In this document: in pieces, positions 1-9,690 of the stretch | How positions within the stretch are numbered: position 1 is the stretch's first letter | Layout of the letters: the number at the start of each line of letters is the position of its first letter | Origin: Acanthosepion lycidas | Taxonomy: Eukaryota > Mollusca > Cephalopoda > Sepiida > Sepiidae | Length of the DNA stretch: 64,000 bases | Reading direction: 5' to 3' | Assembly (NCBI GenBank): GCA_963932145.1 | Contig: OZ010600.1 | Location: 53,652,026 to 53,716,025, forward strand | Notes under the pieces: generated by a model | Told to the model about the DNA's origin: nothing | What the model saw: the letters and a program-made list of their open reading frames with translations, nothing else | The model's database searches: none | Position numbers and translations under genes: made by a program

Positions 1-311
1 TATTCTAATAATAGTAATTGCTTTTTTTTAAAAAGTCGTCATATTTTGACAGCACGGGTAAGCAAATTGATATTAATTTATGCACATGAGAGTTAACGAG
101 TTCTAGTCGGGTTGGCCATTACTACTGTATAACTACTTTGATCCTCACTGAGTGCCCCATACGTATTTCGATACTAAATATACTAACAAAGGCTGAATAT
201 GTTGTAAAATCAACACGGATCTCAATCTTTGAACAGGATTAAAAGTTTGAGAAAAATGGTTTAGATGTTGCTTTTTTTCCTGAAAAATTGCTTGTTCCAT
301 ACCGCAACCAA

Positions 312-312
<1 letters not shown>
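1..312. other. Unassigned AT-rich DNA
   Basis: No coding frame, RNA gene or repeat that I recognise. Ordinary AT-rich intergenic sequence leading into the microsatellite that follows. Confidence 0.5.

Positions 313-371
<59 letters not shown>
313..371. repeat. (TATC)n-(TA)n compound microsatellite
   Basis: Perfect TATC repeats run directly into a TA tract. The same compound structure recurs near 13.7, 22.8 and 23.7 kb. Small open frames over it (YLSI, YIYI) are repeat translations, not genes. Confidence 0.95.
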
Positions 372-373
<2 letters not shown>

Positions 374-1250
374 TTTATATTATTTTTCTGTTACTGTTTA
401 CCTCTTTTGCGAAACTACTTCCGTCGCAGCCTCCCTTCCGGTACTGACCCATCTGATTTCGACTTCCTCTTCCTTCCTGACCTTGCAAATACTTCCCACA
501 ATCTTTTTCGTTGCAAGCGAAAAATCTCTGCCACTTCATATCCACCGCGGTACCTGCCAGGAATCGGACGTGCCAAGCCGATACCACGTGACTATGGATT
601 TCCGCAGTGTTCCGAAACCACGGCCACCCATTCGCCCACTGCTAAAGCATTTCCACCTGCTTCTCAACATTCGACTCATCTCTCGAAAAGCAGCAGCAGC
701 AGTGCATTTTCTTTTTCTTTTTCTTTTTCTTTTCTTTTTCCAACTTCCATCAAATGAACGAAAACTTGGATGAACGACAACGTCACTCTTTTCCGTTTGC
801 CTCTCTCATCCGTTACGATCGTGTACGAATTTAATCTGGTTTTACGCACGAAACCCCCACCGCTCTTCTCCGCCGCAAAGTCTCCAACGCGCTTCCCTTC
901 CCCACACTGCCGTCTTTGCCTTCCCTCCCGCAAATCCTTCACTCTTCTTCGACTTTCCGCCATTTACCTATCACCCGTTTTTACTACCCTCGCCCTTACA
1001 ACGACTCACCCTGCCCGCAACAACTACTTCCCGGTACGTCTAAGCTCAAGTCAAATATGCCGTCCTGACATGTCTTGTACAGTTATGCGGTTCGAAAAGC
1101 CATCCACGCTGTCCCTCGTCTTACGCGCTTACCTTAAACGCGGTTGAGAGCTTGTCGGCTATTTCTATATCTGTGGACCTAAAAACATTGTTCCACTATC
1201 GCATGATTTCTTTTGTAACAGCGCGCGCATACAGACACACACACACTCAC
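372..1250. other. GC-richer unassigned stretch with open frames
   Basis: This segment is less AT-rich than its surroundings and has overlapping plus-strand open frames (288-773, 407-757, 770-1147). None shows a domain, signal peptide or membrane pattern that I recognise, and they overlap out of frame. A pyrimidine tract of TTTTTC units sits near 707-740. It could hold an unrecognised exon or a promoter region, but nothing in the sequence decides this. Confidence 0.35.

Positions 1251-1253
<3 letters not shown>

Positions 1254-1284
<31 letters not shown>
1254..1284. repeat. (TA)n microsatellite
   Basis: Perfect TA dinucleotide tract next to a short CA-rich stretch at 1231-1250. Confidence 0.9.
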
Positions 1285-1286
<2 letters not shown>

Positions 1287-1680
1287 GTCGCTTTCGGAGT
1301 TGATGGAGTTGATGGTCGTCGCGGCTACCTTTTATAAATCTAGATTATGCTTTTATGTCAATATCGCACTTGTAAGAACGATGACATGATTTTATGTCTC
1401 TTTCATGAGTGTTCCTCACGACTTTCAAGATTAGATTAAAACAATTATTTGCGGCTCGTTTTTACCTTTACACCCCCGTACACCAGACGCTCCCCAAAAT
1501 TACATACAGCAGCCTTTCTTTGTTGTTTATTGTGATTTTTATAAGCAGACACGCAAATGTTATAACCCTCTCAAATAACCACTTCTACTACTACGTTTAT
1601 TTATTTATTTTTTAATCACGTTCACCCCGAGCAAAGTAGTAAAGCCACTAAAACGCAAGGTGTTACCGAGCGCGGACGTA
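1285..1680. other. Unassigned DNA
   Basis: AT-rich sequence with no recognised feature. It ends at the TA dinucleotide that borders the following MITE. Confidence 0.45.
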
Positions 1681-1760
1681 TTAGGTTGGTGCAAAAATAA
1701 TGACGTTTTCTCACATAGTAACATATGTTAGAAAACGTCATTATTTTTGCACCAGCCTAA
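1681..1760. mobile_element. MADE1-like mariner MITE, 80 bp
   Basis: An 80-bp near-perfect inverted repeat starting TTAGGTTGGTGCAAAAATAA and ending in its complement, flanked by TA on both sides (1679-1680 and 1761-1762). The ends and the 80-bp length match what I know of human MADE1, the MITE of Hsmar1-type mariners. It has no coding capacity and would need a mariner transposase in trans. An inverted copy together with its flank reappears at about 5.59 kb. Confidence 0.9.
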
Positions 1761-1762
1761 TA

Positions 1763-2385
1763 TTAGAAAACAGAAATGTTACTAAGGAGCGAGAACAAAA
1801 GAAGAGTAATCAGGAGGACAGTAGATATCGATTGACATTGCATTTAAAGTTAGCTGGTAAGCATGGAACCAAAAGGGTGTCCTCCAAGCGAGAAGTACGA
1901 GAAAGGAAACTGTTAGCATAGAACTTACGATTACGTCTAGTCAATTCAACTGTAAATTGATGAAACCTCGTCGTCAGTCTTGTACTGCGATTAAATTCAA
2001 AGAGTCTGCACGCCATAGCGAAGAGCATTATTTGTTTGTACAGATATAAAATGCGGCACAAGGCCAAAAGGGAAATAGGGACGGGGAAAAGGACGGTCTT
2101 CTTCTGACTTAACGTTAAACTTAGCTAGCCACAAACACTGACCCAAACATACCACAGTATTCCTTGCGCCAGAACAAAGCAGTCTTACTTGCCTTGCTTA
2201 CTGTTAGGTTGGTGCAAAAATAATATCGTTTTTTGACGTTAAAAAATACGCCAAAAAACGATATTATTTTTGCACCAACCTAATGCATTCACCATAATAC
2301 CTCTTGTCTCTATAAAAATCCTAACTAGTCCCCATATGAACAATTCATTGTCTGTGGAGGAGGGTAATAAAATAACAATTTAAAA
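1763..2385 (-). pseudogene. Non-LTR retrotransposon 3' fragment (LINE family N)
   Basis: Minus-strand frame at 1810-2067 ends in ANFKCNVNRYLLSS and contains SRTSRLEDTLLVP. This is the style of the extreme C-terminus of jockey/CR1-type reverse transcriptases (SRTSRLWNSLP...NVNRYL). The same module occurs at 5.33, 18.04, 26.03 and 63.35 kb. The part at 2070-2385 matches 62.81-63.06 kb on the opposite strand. Only the C-terminus survives, with no endonuclease or RT catalytic region. A MITE is nested at 2204-2283. Confidence 0.75.
2204..2283. mobile_element. MADE1-like mariner MITE, 80 bp, nested in LINE
   Basis: 80-bp hairpin with ends TTAGGTTGGTGC/GCACCAACCTAA. It interrupts sequence that is continuous in the related copy at 62.8-63.1 kb. 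Flanking dinucleotides are TG on both sides rather than the usual TA. Confidence 0.88.
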
Positions 2386-2734
2386 ATCTAAACCCCAATG
2401 AATATTTACAAAAATTAACAAAACTATATACAAGAATCTAAACAAAATAATATTAACCATAGAGGACAGATCATGCGAAAAATTAATATGAAAGTAATAA
2501 AAGATAAAAGACAAAGTGTAGTAACATTACAGCGTTGGGAAATAGATAAATAAAATTCAACTGCCAGAGTCTAGACACCGTAGCGAAAAGCGATATGGGG
2601 ATTTACTAAGACTAGACTAGTTGTGGCGCAAGGTCGAAAGTTTATTTATTTAGTCGTAAACTGATTTAGCAAGACAAGTTTACACCACGCCGAAGTTCCC
2701 CAATAGTGATTTTTTTTCTAAGCATAAATTAGAT
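2386..2734. other. Unassigned AT-rich DNA
   Basis: No feature that I can support; AT-rich and without long frames. Confidence 0.45.
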
Positions 2735-3042
2735 ATGTCACAAGGCGAAACACGCTTGGGCGATCACGTCTCTTTCGATTCTTGACTGACAAGGCAGATG
2801 TTCCTGCGGTAAGCTACTCTTTTTTTTTTTGTTTTTTGTTTTTCTGAGTTTGCCAACCAACGCTATAAGACCCAGCCTGTCTTGCTATTCAAACCATTAC
2901 TGGTAGTGGGGAGAGAAGAGACGAATTCATGCCTTTCCCAAGGGTATTTGCACGTAAGTGAACGTAACGATATCGACTGGAATTCGAACTCGGCTCTTCG
3001 ATTTCTCATTTGGAGCCGATATCCATTTCATCGCACATCCTA
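2735..3042 (-). mobile_element. tRNA-headed SINE, family A
   Basis: Read on the minus strand, a tRNA-like head with a B-box-like GAGTTCGAATTCC (near 2985) is followed by the body CTTGGGAAAGGCATGAATTC and a tail shared with copies at 40.07-40.37 and 50.50-50.90 kb. An A/T-rich run interrupts the tail near 2820-2845. Octopus tRNA-derived SINEs are known, but I cannot say which named family this is. Confidence 0.8.
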
Positions 3043-3559
3043 ATCATAACAAGATGATATTAAATAATATATATGTTAGAGTTTGACTCTTTTGTTCAGT
3101 TAAAGTGGCGAGACGAAACTTCCCAATCGATCAAAAAAATAAATGAACCTTTACTTATATTAACCGAGTCGTTATTCTTTTCTATCTTCATAAATTGTTG
3201 TAACCTAGGGAAGGTTACTGAGTATAATAATCACACGAAGGTTGGTAATGAACGAGAATACTTAGGACAAGAACAACACATACAAGATTCGCCAGCGGCG
3301 TGTAGAAGTAGTAGTTAACAGTTAGAACTGAGCCAAGTGAATTGCACAATGGATCTCCAATTGCAGACCAACATACAGTATTCACTACTGTATTTATGGG
3401 AATGGGGGCATACCCGTTATCGTCCGTAGGTATGTTACAACATAAATATAACCAGGTATTTCTTTTTAATACTATGTCCCTTCAGAACGTTGGTGACCGT
3501 GGACCTCTACTGCCTTTCTTGCCCGTCTTGATAGAGTTCAAAAGCATCTACGCGATCTT
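3043..3559. other. Unassigned DNA with two short open frames
   Basis: Plus frames at 3073-3318 and 3342-3620 show no domain. Their translations look non-coding, and the second overlaps the SINE that follows. Confidence 0.4.
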
Positions 3560-3765
3560 GTTGGAGATGAATTATCTTCCACCTTACAACCCCTTTCCCA
3601 CGGACGAAACGGTCATTTAACTTGACGTGCCTTTACCGATTTGGCCACGAAGGAGCGTTCGGTCAGCAATGTCGAATTTACTGTATTTAAAATTCAATCT
3701 TCTATGAATCTCTCACGTATTTTCATATCTGCTCATGGCCTATCAAATGTAAACAAATGACGCCA
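3560..3765 (-). mobile_element. tRNA-headed SINE, family B
   Basis: On the minus strand, GTGGCCAAATCGGTAAAGGC (A-box-like, near 3620-3645) resembles a tRNA head. Upstream lies a segment containing CATTTGTTTACATTTG that also precedes the family B copy at 25.05 kb. A third copy of the head lies at 13.4 kb. Confidence 0.65.
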
Positions 3766-3949
3766 AATCACACACACACATACATACATATATATCGTCA
3801 AATACGGTAATTGGCGTCATTTAATAACATTTATTGCAGAATATTTTTGTTACTTAAATTTAGAAACACACAATGCTGTTTTAGCAGGATTTATGTATAC
3901 AAAGCAATGAAGTAGCTTGATAAAAAATAACATTTTGAATAACAACATA

Positions 3950-4184
3950 TATTTGCAGTTTGCAACAGCAACAAATACATTGTAAAAAAATTACAACATT
4001 TCAAAACTGAACATTTATTTGCCGCTATTAAGTCAGTTTTACTTTTTGTCCTGTGACTTGACACTTCTTTTTGCTGACAATTTTTGGTATGTCTGGCTGA
4101 AATGTTTGCAGTTTCGACTTTGATCAGAGATAGCAAATGTTGATCAGTTAGCCTTGTTCTTTGAGTTTTCTTGATTTCTTGAAG
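3950..4184 (-). pseudogene. hAT transposase pseudogene, C-terminal end
   Basis: Downstream on the minus strand from the minisatellite, the frame reads CELLFSFKKSRKLKEQG, then after a one-base shift near 4145 RLTDQHLLSLIKVETANIS. This is the usual continuation of the C-terminal dimerisation region of hAT transposases of the ZBED5/GTF2IRD2-like kind. It is therefore the tail of the gene whose upstream part lies at 6.74-7.25 kb. The two parts are separated by the tandem array and the insertion within it. Clearly non-functional. Recognition is from remembered family sequence, not from a search. Confidence 0.8.
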
Positions 4185-6739
4185 GAAAATAACAATTCAC
4201 ATAGACAGGTAGAAAATAACAGTTCACATAGACAGATAGAAAATAACTGTTCACGTAGACAGGTAGAAAATAACTGTTCACATAGGTATAAAATAACAGT
4301 TCACATAGACAGGTATAAAATAACAGTTCACATAGGTAGAAAATAACAGTTCACATAGACAGGTAGAAAATAACAGTTCACATAGGTAGAAAATAACTGT
4401 TCACATAGACAGGTAGAAAATAACAGTTCACATAGGTAGAAAATAACTGTTCACATAGACAGGTAGAAAATAACTGTTCACGTAGACAGGTAGAAAATAA
4501 CCGTTCACATAGGTAGAAAATAACAGTTCACATAGACAGGTATGAAATAACTGTTCACAGACAGAAAATAACTGTTCGCGTAGACAGGTAGAAAATAACA
4601 GTTCACATAGGTGGAAAATAACTGTTCACATAGACAGGTAGAAAATAACAGTTCACGTAGACAGGTAGAAAATAACAGTTCACATAGGTAGAAAATAACT
4701 GTTCACATAGACAGGTAGAAAATAACTGTTCACATAGACAGGTAGAAAATAACAGTTCACGTAGACAGGTATAAAATAACAGTTCACATAGGTAGAAAAT
4801 AACTGTTCACATAGACAGGTAGAAATTAACTGTTCACAGACAGAAAAAATGTTCACGTAGACAGGTAGAAAATAACAGTTCACGTAGACAGGTAGAACAT
4901 AACTGTTCACATAGGTATAAAATAACAGTTCACATAGACAGGTATAAAATAACAGTTCACATAGGTAGAAAATAACAGTTCACATAGACAGGTAGAAAAT
5001 AACAGTTCACGTAGGTAGAAAATAACTGTTCACATAGACAGGTAGAAAATAACTGTTCACGTAGACAGGTAGAAAATAACAGTCCACATAGGTAGAAAAT
5101 AACTGTTCACATAGGTAGAAAATAACAGTTCACATAGACAGGTAGAAAATAACAGTTCACGTAGGTAGAAAATAACAGTTCACATAGACAGGTAGAAAAT
5201 AACTGTTCACAGACAGATAGAAAATAACTGTTCACATAGACAGGTATAAAATAACTGTTCACGTAGACAGGTAGAAAATAACAGTTCACATAGATAGAAA
5301 ATAACTGTTCACGTAGACAGGTAGAAAATGCTATGGCGTGCAGACTCTTTGAATTTAATCGCAGTACAAGACTGACGACGAGGTTTCATCAATTTACAGT
5401 TGAATTGACTAGACGTAATCGTAAGTTCTATGCTAACAGTTTCCTTTCTCGTACTTCTCGCTTGGAGGACACCCTTTTGGTTCCATGCTTACCAGCTAAC
5501 TTTAAATGCAATGTCAATCGATATCTACTGTCCTCCTGATTACTCTTCTTTTGTTCTCGCTCCTTAGTAACATTTCTGTTTTCTAATATTAGGCTGGTGC
5601 AAAATAATGACGTTTTCTAACATATGTTACTATGTGAGAAAACGTCATTATTTTTGCACCGGTAGAAACATATGTTACTATGTGAGAAAACGTCATTATT
5701 TTTGCACAGGTAGAAAATAACAGTTCACATAGGTAGAAAATAACTGTTCACATAGACAGGTAGAAAATAACAGTTCACGTAGACAGGTATAAAATAACTG
5801 TTCACAGACAGATAGAAAATAACTGTTCGCGTAGACAGGTAGAAAATAACAGTTCACATAGGAGGAAAATAACTGTTCACATAGACAGGTAGAAAATAAC
5901 AGTTGACGTAGACAGGTAGAAAATAACAGTTCACATAGGTAGAAAATAACTGTTCACATAGACAGGTAGAAAATAACAGTTCACGTAGAGAGGTATAAAA
6001 TAACAGTTCACATAGGTAGAAAATAACTGTTCACATAGACAGGTAGAAATTAACTGTTCACAGACAGATAGAAAAAATGTTCACGTAGACAGGTAGAAAA
6101 TAACAGTTCACGTAGACAGGTAGAACATAACTGTTCACATAGGTATAAAATAACAGTTCACATAGACAGGTATAAAATAACAGTTCACATAGGTAGAAAA
6201 TAACAGTTCAGATAGACAGGTAGAAAATAACAGTTCACGTAGGTAGAAAATAACTGTTCACATAGACAGGTAGAAAATAACTGTTCACAGACAGATAGAA
6301 AATAACTGTTCACATAGACAGGTATAAAATAACTGTTCACGTAGACAGGTAGAAAATAACAGTTCACATAGGTAGAAAATAACTGTTCACATAGACAGGT
6401 AGAAAATAACAGTTCACGTAGACAGGTAGAAAATAACAGTTCACATAGGTAGAAAATAACTGTTCACATAGACAGGTAGAAAATAACAGTTCATGTAGAC
6501 AGGTAGAAAATAACAGTTCACATAGGTAGAAAATAACTGTTCACGTAGACAGGTAGAAAATAACAGTTCACGTAGACAGGTAGAAAATAACAGTTCACAT
6601 AGGTATAAAATAACAGTTCACATAGACAGAAAATAACAGTTCACATAGACAGCTAGAAAATAATAGTTCACGTAGACAGGTAGAAAATTACAGTTCACAT
6701 AGACAGATAGAAAATAACAGTTCACATAGACAGGTAGAA
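4185..6739 (-). repeat. Minisatellite grown from a hAT transposase coding motif
   Basis: Tandem 27-bp units (rotations of TAGAAAATAACAGTTCACAT plus AGACAGG) mixed with 23-bp units lacking GACA; roughly 85 units by length. On the minus strand a 27-bp unit translates as STCLCEQLF, repeating in frame. STYLCEQLFS is the conserved motif of hAT C-terminal dimerisation regions. The flanks continue the protein on both sides: KIMAVFGST enters the array at 6.74 kb and LLFSFKKSRK leaves it at 4.18 kb. The 23-bp units shift the frame, so the minus-strand frames inside (4680-4910, 5107-5289, 6185-6367) are not genes. Interrupted at about 5.33-5.71 kb. Confidence 0.92.
5329..5707 (+). mobile_element. LINE-N/MITE segment captured inside the minisatellite
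   Basis: 5333-5588 is the reverse complement of about 1763-2020 (same LINE C-terminal frame, ending NVNRYLLSS). It is followed by the same MITE at 5589-5662 with its right end lost. After that comes a second half-hairpin copy (about 5669-5707) before GGTAGAAAATAACAG resumes. The conserved LINE-MITE junction shows both loci share one ancestral segment. Confidence 0.88.
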
Positions 6740-7250
6740 CCAAACACTGCCATAATCTTTGTAGAAAATTTTCTGAAAATTGCAAAATTTTCAGGAAGGT
6801 ATGAAAAGAATCTAGGTATTCCTACTTCAAGATACTTTGCTCTGAGTGAAGAATCCGGCTGCATTTTTAATAGTTTCATCTGCAGGCTTTCTTCTGTTTT
6901 GGCAACATCAAAGGTGAATAGTGCTGAGAATAGTGGAAACTTGTGTTCAAAAGATAAGAAATCAGTAAATCTTTTCTGCATTTCCCTTGACAACAAATCC
7001 AGGTGAATGTCAGACTTAGCAAAGCTAAGTCTCGGTATTGTCAGTGTTTTTCAGCTCTTTGTACGTAGGTAAATGAACTAAATTTTAATTTGACATCCTG
7101 TGACATCCATAAGCTTACTTTTGTAATGAATCACTTGATGTCATCATGCAACTGAGTGATAAGTTTGTTCTTACCTTATACTTTCAAATTAAGATCAGTT
7201 AATTGTACAGTAATATCCACAGCAAATATCAAATCTTGGAGTCAACTTTC
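6688..7250 (-). pseudogene. hAT transposase pseudogene, upstream part (ZBED5/GTF2IRD2-like)
   Basis: Minus strand. An interrupted frame near 7250-7080 reads DITVQLTDLNLKV, GKNKLITQLHDDIK and KVSLW. A longer frame (6996-6740) follows with LSREMQKRFTDF, FTFDVAKTEESLQMKLLKMQ, SSLRAKY and KIMAVFGST. This order matches the second half of hAT-derived transposase/ZBED5-like proteins: the insertion domain, then the dimerisation region. Stops at about 7.16 kb and the expanded downstream motif make it a pseudogene. The N-terminal BED finger and the catalytic first D are not in view. A host domesticated gene is unlikely given the damage. Confidence 0.82.
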
Positions 7251-7294
7251 GTCTTTTACTTCAACTGTTTTAATCTTTTGTCTCTAAAAATATA

Positions 7295-7745
7295 ATTATT
7301 TCTTTACATTATTCTGACTATTGTCCTCATCTTTGTTGCCATATTTATCACAAAGTTTCGGCCTTTGTACGCTCCGGCCTTCTTCAGGTGGTTGAAATGT
7401 TGAACTGAACCTTTTATTTCGCTAGCTGGGGTAGACTGTTCTAGTTCCACGTGCCATGTCTAATAGATGCCAGTTATCAGTTATCTCCTGTTAATTCACC
7501 TCTCCAAGTTCTCCACTGCCTTAACCAGGTACTGAACTCACAACTCTTTTGGGTCCTGTCACTGGATCTAACCAATGCCTTTATTCACTCTGGACACATG
7601 GCGCAGTCGATGAAAAGGCCGGAGCGTACAACGGCCGAAACGTTGTGATAAATATGGCAACAAAGATGAGGACAATAGTCCGAATAATGTAATTAGTGTA
7701 CATAATGCCTCACCTCAGAAATATAGACAGATAATTAGACAGGAG
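7295..7745 (-). mobile_element. PLE-like inverted composite enclosing a tRNA-like SINE
   Basis: About 75-bp inverted arms (7303-7388 and 7609-7700) carry GGCCGAAACGTTGT-type motifs plus a TTGTCCTCATCTTTG block. Between them, on the minus strand, is a tRNA-like region (GGTTAGATCCAGTGAC and a degenerate B box). The same structure lies at 42.55-42.99 kb in the opposite orientation. The GAA(G)AAGGCC...GGCCGAAAC arms resemble hammerhead-bearing terminal repeats of Penelope-like elements. Confidence 0.6.
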
Positions 7746-8290
7746 AAATCGTCCTTAGATACGACGTGCTCTTGCCCGACTCAATCACGGGGTACGTCGC
7801 CGATCAAGCAAATTCTTTCCAGAGGGCGTATATTTTTTCTTTAATGAGGTTTCTCGAATATTCAGGCCAGTAGACGAAAATAAATAAATATACTGTTTAA
7901 TAAATAAACGGAGCGTCTACTCAAATATGAGTATCCACTAAAATAACATTTAACGTGACAATATATATAAACTGGTATCTGGTGAACATAAACATAGATT
8001 TAAAAATGTAGGAAAGAATTTTTCTTTCTTAAAGGATCCCTTTGAACCAACACATCCTCAGAGGAAGACGTTGGTAAATATCAAATTGGCCAAGGAAACA
8101 CAGCAATTTGCCTTGCGAGAAAATTAAGTTTATTGTTACATCAACCGTTTCTACCGAGACAGAAAGAGCATTTCGTTCGCTGTCTCTGTCTTTTAGGAGG
8201 TATGTGAGCGAATTTTTCCATTTTATACTCATTTGGAACCCTTTAGATTGGCTCTTTTGCTCAGATATTACCTAACTGGCTGTCTAGGTT

Positions 8291-8293
<3 letters not shown>
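7746..8293. other. Unassigned, with a SINE-B 3' remnant
   Basis: 7847-7900 contains TTTCTCGAATATTCAGGCCA, the 3' part of SINE family B. The remainder, including a minus frame at 8029-8232, shows nothing I recognise. Confidence 0.45.
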
Positions 8294-8350
<57 letters not shown>

Positions 8351-8372
8351 CGCGCGCGTGCGTGTGTGTGTG
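8294..8372. repeat. (TA)n-(TG)n-(CG)n microsatellite
   Basis: TA tract followed by TG and a short CG/TG mixture, a potential Z-DNA former. Confidence 0.92.
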
Positions 8373-8889
8373 ATAAGATAAAGAACAACTAGGAAACATT
8401 TATTAATCTAACATTTCCCTTTTATTAAAGCTTTATCTGGGAATAAGATATGGAGGAAAAATGAAATAAATTCTTGTATTTTTACTTCTGTGCTATTTGA
8501 TTCTCATTTGTTAATCAGGTTTCGCGAGCATTCGACTTGGCAAACAAACGTAGCCTTCTGCTGATGCAATGCAGAAAGGAGTCTCTCAAATGATTAATAG
8601 AGAGCAGTGTTGTTTTAGATGCGTTAAATTTACAAGACTTTATCAGGTTTATCATATTCCCCTGATCTATTGACAATGACCAGAATTTTTTTTTATTATC
8701 AAAAACACAAGATTCCCAATTGTTTCTATCATAATAAAATTGATTGAATCAAGGCATTAAGTAACTTATATGCATGGTAACACATTTCAACTGAAAAGAA
8801 AAAATAAACAAACTATTCCTTACTACTATCTGTAATCAAACGTATATTAATAAAAGACCGTTGTCTAAATTTAATTCAATGGTTGGCTG
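8373..8889. other. Unassigned AT-rich DNA
   Basis: No frames or repeats that I can place. Confidence 0.45.
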
Positions 8890-9245
8890 CTTGTTTTCGA
8901 GTATACCTGTGTGGTAGCCGGTCCCTACTGTAGACGCCTGTTCAGGTCTATTTGCATATATTCAACACCCACAGAGTCAGGGTGAGATGCTAGGAGATAT
9001 CGCAACATGCCAGTACGCTTAAACTCACGATGACTTGTGACTTTGTGCAAGCAATTTCACTCACAAGTCCTGGGTCTACCTGTGGTATGGTTTTCAGTCA
9101 CCCTCCAAAAGTGCCACACGCTGGAATCGCCTCTACAGGTCAATAATACCAAGAATTTGCCTTCCTGACAAATCGACAATGGTGAAATTCGAACCTGAGT
9201 TTCATGGTCAGAAAGCGAACTTTCTATCCATTCAGCAACATTTAT
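8890..9245 (-). mobile_element. tRNA-headed SINE, family C
   Basis: On the minus strand GTTGCTGAATGGATAG (A-box-like, near 9230) and CAGGTTCGAATTTCACC (B-box-like, near 9185) are spaced as in a tRNA, followed by a body containing GGTAGACCCAGGACTTGTGA. Only one copy seen in this window, so the family assignment is weak. Confidence 0.6.
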
Positions 9246-9690
9246 ATTAGATCGTTACGAAAATGATGTCCGATTTTAGAATAAACCTTTTAACTATATT
9301 GTTTGTGTTCTAATATATTAGGTTGTTTGGAAAATAATGTCCTATTTTAGAATAAACCGTTTGTGTTCTAATATATTAGGTTGTTCGGAAAATAATGTCC
9401 TATTTTAGAATAAACCGTTTGTGTTCTAATATATAAGGTTGTTCGGAAAATAATGTCCTGTTTTAGAATAAACCGTTGGTGTTCTAATATATTAGGTTGT
9501 TTGGAAAATAATGTCCTATTTTAGAATAAACCGTTTGTGTCCTAATATATTAGGTTGTTCGGAAAATAATGTCCTATTTTAGAATAAACCGTTTGTGTTC
9601 TAATATATAAGGTTGTTTGGAAAATAATATCCTATATAGAATAAACCGTTTGTATTCTAATATATTAGGCTGTTCGGAAAATAATGTCCG
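9246..9690 (+). repeat. Satellite of mariner terminal sequence, block 1
   Basis: About seven tandem units of 58 bp, each starting TTAGGTTGTTCGGAAAATAA and continuing TGTCC...TTTTAGAATAAACC. This is the same sequence as the left end of the mariner element at 11.0 kb. Interrupted at 9690 by an inserted composite element and resumed at 10494. Confidence 0.92.
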
